Origin: JBEVOS01 sp964564595
Lineage (GTDB): Bacteria > Pseudomonadota > Alphaproteobacteria > Caulobacterales > Aquidulcibacteraceae
Direction of reading: 5' to 3'
DNA length: 23,616 nucleotides
Assembly (NCBI GenBank): GCA_964564595.1
Contig: CAZMCA010000037.1
Coordinates: 1 to 23,616, forward strand
Shown here: positions 22,051 through 23,616 of the stretch, in pieces
Layout of the letters: each line of letters opens with the position of its first letter
Numbering within the stretch: the first letter of the stretch is position 1
Program-made: the position numbers and the translations under genes
The notes under the pieces: generated by a model
Told to the model about the DNA's origin: nothing
Seen by the model: the letters and a program-made list of their open reading frames with translations, nothing else
Databases searched by the model: none

Positions 22051-22857
22051 CTACCAGGGCGTGATGGCGTCGGCGGCGCGCTGGCCCCAGCTTGGGCGCT
22101 GGACGGCGCTGATCTGGCCGCGGCCGCCATAGGAGACGCGCGCTTCGGCGATCTGATCGTTGCGGATGGTGTTGTCGGCCGCGATGTCCTCGGGGCGGAT
22201 GATGCCGCTGACAGTGAGTTCGCGCAGTTCAGCGTTGATGCGCACTTCCTGGCGCCCCGCGATGACGAGATTGCCGTTCGGCAAGATGTCGGTGATGACG
22301 GCGGCCATCGTGAGGTTGATCTTTTCCTCGCGGTTGATGGTGCCTTGGCCATTCTGCGAAGAATCCGCTTCGGCGCCGACGAGGTTCGAGGGATCAAAGC
22401 CCCCGGGCAACACACGGCCCGGGATGTTTTCGAGGCCAAAGAAGTTCGACACGCCCGCATTGGTTGAGCTGTTGCGCTGACGCGCGGAGGAGTTCGAGAG
22501 CTCGGCTTTGTCGGAGATCTCGATGTTGACTGTCAGAATGTCGCCGATGCGCGACGCGCGCTGGTCGTTGAAGAAGCTGCGCGAGCCTTGGCGCCACAGC
22601 GAGTTCGCGGCGCTCGGCTCGTAGTTCACGGCGGCCGGCTGTGGCATCGAATGCGTGTTCGTGCCCGCAAGCGCGGCGGGCGTTTCGACGTTGGCGAGCT
22701 GCGGCGGGCCCATCGCGCGGCGCGCGGCGCTGTAGGCTTGGCCGGGCGCTGCGCGCGCATCGTCCGCGAAGGCCTGGAAGTCAGCGTTCGAGGGCGTAGC
22801 GCACGCCGTGAGGAGCGAGGCGGCAAAGGCGGCGCTGAAGGCGAGGCGCAGGGTCAT
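22051..22857 (-). CDS. flgH: Flagellar L-ring protein FlgH
   Basis: 268 residues. Lipoprotein signal (MTLRLAFSAAFAASLLTAC, Cys19 lipidated) then a Gly/Ala/Pro-rich segment and the FlgH core: NSLWRQGSRSFFNDQRASRI, GDILTVNIEISDKAELSNSS, INREEKINLTMAAVITDILP, ELRELTVSGIIRPEDI and VSYGGRG. It forms the outer-membrane bushing around the rod. It lies 19 bases after flgA on the same strand. Confidence 0.97.
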   Translation of the reverse strand: MTLRLAFSAAFAASLLTACATPSNADFQAFADDARAAPGQAYSAARRAMGPPQLANVETPAALAGTNTHSMPQPAAVNYEPSAANSLWRQGSRSFFNDQRASRIGDILTVNIEISDKAELSNSSARQRNSSTNAGVSNFFGLENIPGRVLPGGFDPSNLVGAEADSSQNGQGTINREEKINLTMAAVITDILPNGNLVIAGRQEVRINAELRELTVSGIIRPEDIAADNTIRNDQIAEARVSYGGRGQISAVQRPSWGQRAADAITPW

Positions 22858-22876
22858 GTGTGCTTTCGTTGATGTT

Positions 22877-23398
22877 CTAGTTGACGGCCGCGGCGCCGGG
22901 GCCGGTGACGGTGGCGTCGATCGTGCGGTTCGATTGCAGGTTCACGACGCGGATGCGCTGGCCGACTGCGCCGGGCTGCAGCGCGCGCGCGCGCGTCGTC
23001 AGCGAGAGGCCGGGCGCCGCGAAGGTGAGCGCGATGCTTTCGTTGCGCTGCACGGCGGGCGGCTCGGCGGCTTGGCCGTATGTTGGAGACGATGCCGCGA
23101 TGGTTGCGCGCGCGCCGCCCGGGCGCGTGACGCGCACTTCGTTGACGGTCGGCGTCCAGTCATGGCCGGCGGACTGCGCGGCGGCGACGAGGAAATCCGC
23201 AGGCAGCGTCGCGGTTTGCCCAGCGGACGGGGAGGGCGCGATGGCGCGCGCCGCTTCCGCACCGGCGCCGGTGAAGACATCGCCAAGCGTGATCGCGGGG
23301 CCGGTGACCTCCACGCGCGGGCGCAGCGTAAGCGTGTCGGCGAAGGCCGGCGTTGCGAGCAGGGCAAACGCACAGAGCGCGCGCGCGAGAACATGCAT
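22877..23398 (-). CDS. flgA: Flagellar P-ring assembly chaperone FlgA
   Basis: About 173 residues from the ATG at 23398. MHVLARALCAFALLATPAFA is a Sec signal. The mature protein carries RPRVEVTGPAITLGDVFTGA, then a SAF-like domain and the typical C-terminal block: VQRNESIALTFAAPGLSLTT, LQPGAVGQRIRVVNLQSNRT. FlgA assists FlgI ring assembly in the periplasm. An upstream frame to 23485 adds a basic stretch that would spoil the signal peptide, so I reject it. Confidence 0.93.
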   Translation of the reverse strand: MHVLARALCAFALLATPAFADTLTLRPRVEVTGPAITLGDVFTGAGAEAARAIAPSPSAGQTATLPADFLVAAAQSAGHDWTPTVNEVRVTRPGGARATIAASSPTYGQAAEPPAVQRNESIALTFAAPGLSLTTRARALQPGAVGQRIRVVNLQSNRTIDATVTGPGAAAVN

Positions 23399-23517
23399 GG
23401 CAGGGCGTTTCCTGAAGCGGCGCTGCGCACTTCCGGCGCGCTCCGCTTTTGCCCGCCGCGCATTCGTGCGCAGCCTTTGTTTCAAAAACGACGCGTTCGC
23501 TTAAAGAGGCGTGAACG

Positions 23518-23616
23518 CTACCTCAGCTGCGTCGTGGTCTGCAGCATTTCGTCGGCGGCGGTGATGACCTTGGCGTTCATCTCGTAGGCGCGCTGGGCTA
23601 CGATGAGGGCGGAGAT
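23518..23616 (-). CDS. flgG: Flagellar distal rod protein FlgG, C-terminal end only
   Basis: The last 32 codons: ISALIVAQRAYEMNAKVITA then ADEMLQTTTQLR and stop. This helix is the diagnostic C-terminal end of FlgG-type rod proteins. The start lies beyond the right edge. The order flgG-flgA-flgH with one transcription direction is the usual alphaproteobacterial arrangement. Confidence 0.93.
   Translation of the reverse strand: MSALIVAQRAYEMNAKVITAADEMLQTTTQLR

Noticed and set aside
1..23616. CRISPR array or toxin-antitoxin pair
   Set aside because: No regularly spaced repeats were seen, and no small gene pair resembles a toxin-antitoxin family.

Overview
The window is high-GC DNA with dense, tightly packed genes. 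Flagellar genes in the order flgG-flgA-flgH, a CheY-like receiver, TerC, a RibF/MaoC pair and many GTG/TTG starts point to an alphaproteobacterium. Caulobacterales, near Hyphomonadaceae, is my best guess; this comes from gene content and style, not from a database match. A run of ten Ns at 7227-7236 lies inside an integrase gene and marks an assembly join.

Left part (1-6744): redox, oxygen and nitric-oxide genes. It starts with the N-terminus of a B12-type ribonucleotide reductase, then an AHSA1/SRPBCC protein and a broken limonene-epoxide-hydrolase-like gene, with an FNR/FixK-type box between the last two. A large gene for a ferritin-like + Fer4_19 + two-CDGSH protein diverges from a FixJ-type response regulator. 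A leftward cluster follows (group III truncated globin, alternative oxidase, DUF1971 cupin, CopD-like membrane protein), diverging from an NsrR-like Rrf2 regulator, and then a DUF454 protein. The content fits NO-resistant respiration plus NO/oxygen scavenging under an Fe-S NO sensor. Almost every gene here carries a 1-2 base frame disruption, often in a homopolymer, and fixjJ and the CopD-like gene are fused tail to tail with both natural ends lost. Either this contig has sequencing errors or the region is decaying.

Middle (6745-9040): a tyrosine recombinase lies next to a radC gene cut off exactly in its JAMM motif (HNHP, then foreign sequence). This looks like the edge of an integrated element. 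A 12-bp direct repeat at the radC junction recurs at 295-306.

Right part (9037-23616): intact backbone-like genes. They include map, a membrane protein, a CinA/MoaB-like protein, a DUF1345 protein, tRNA-Leu(UAA), a MarR regulator with tandem repeats in its promoter, a DUF1398 protein, a Tat-exported dienelactone hydrolase, an enoyl-CoA hydratase whose ribosome-binding site sits in a hairpin, terC with an SMR transporter, rluB, an ABM protein, tadA, a JmjC-like protein with a small downstream gene, ribF, maoC, a cheY-like gene, a NUDIX hydrolase, flgH, flgA and the end of flgG. Four of the convergent gene pairs share their stop codons in a 4-base overlap.
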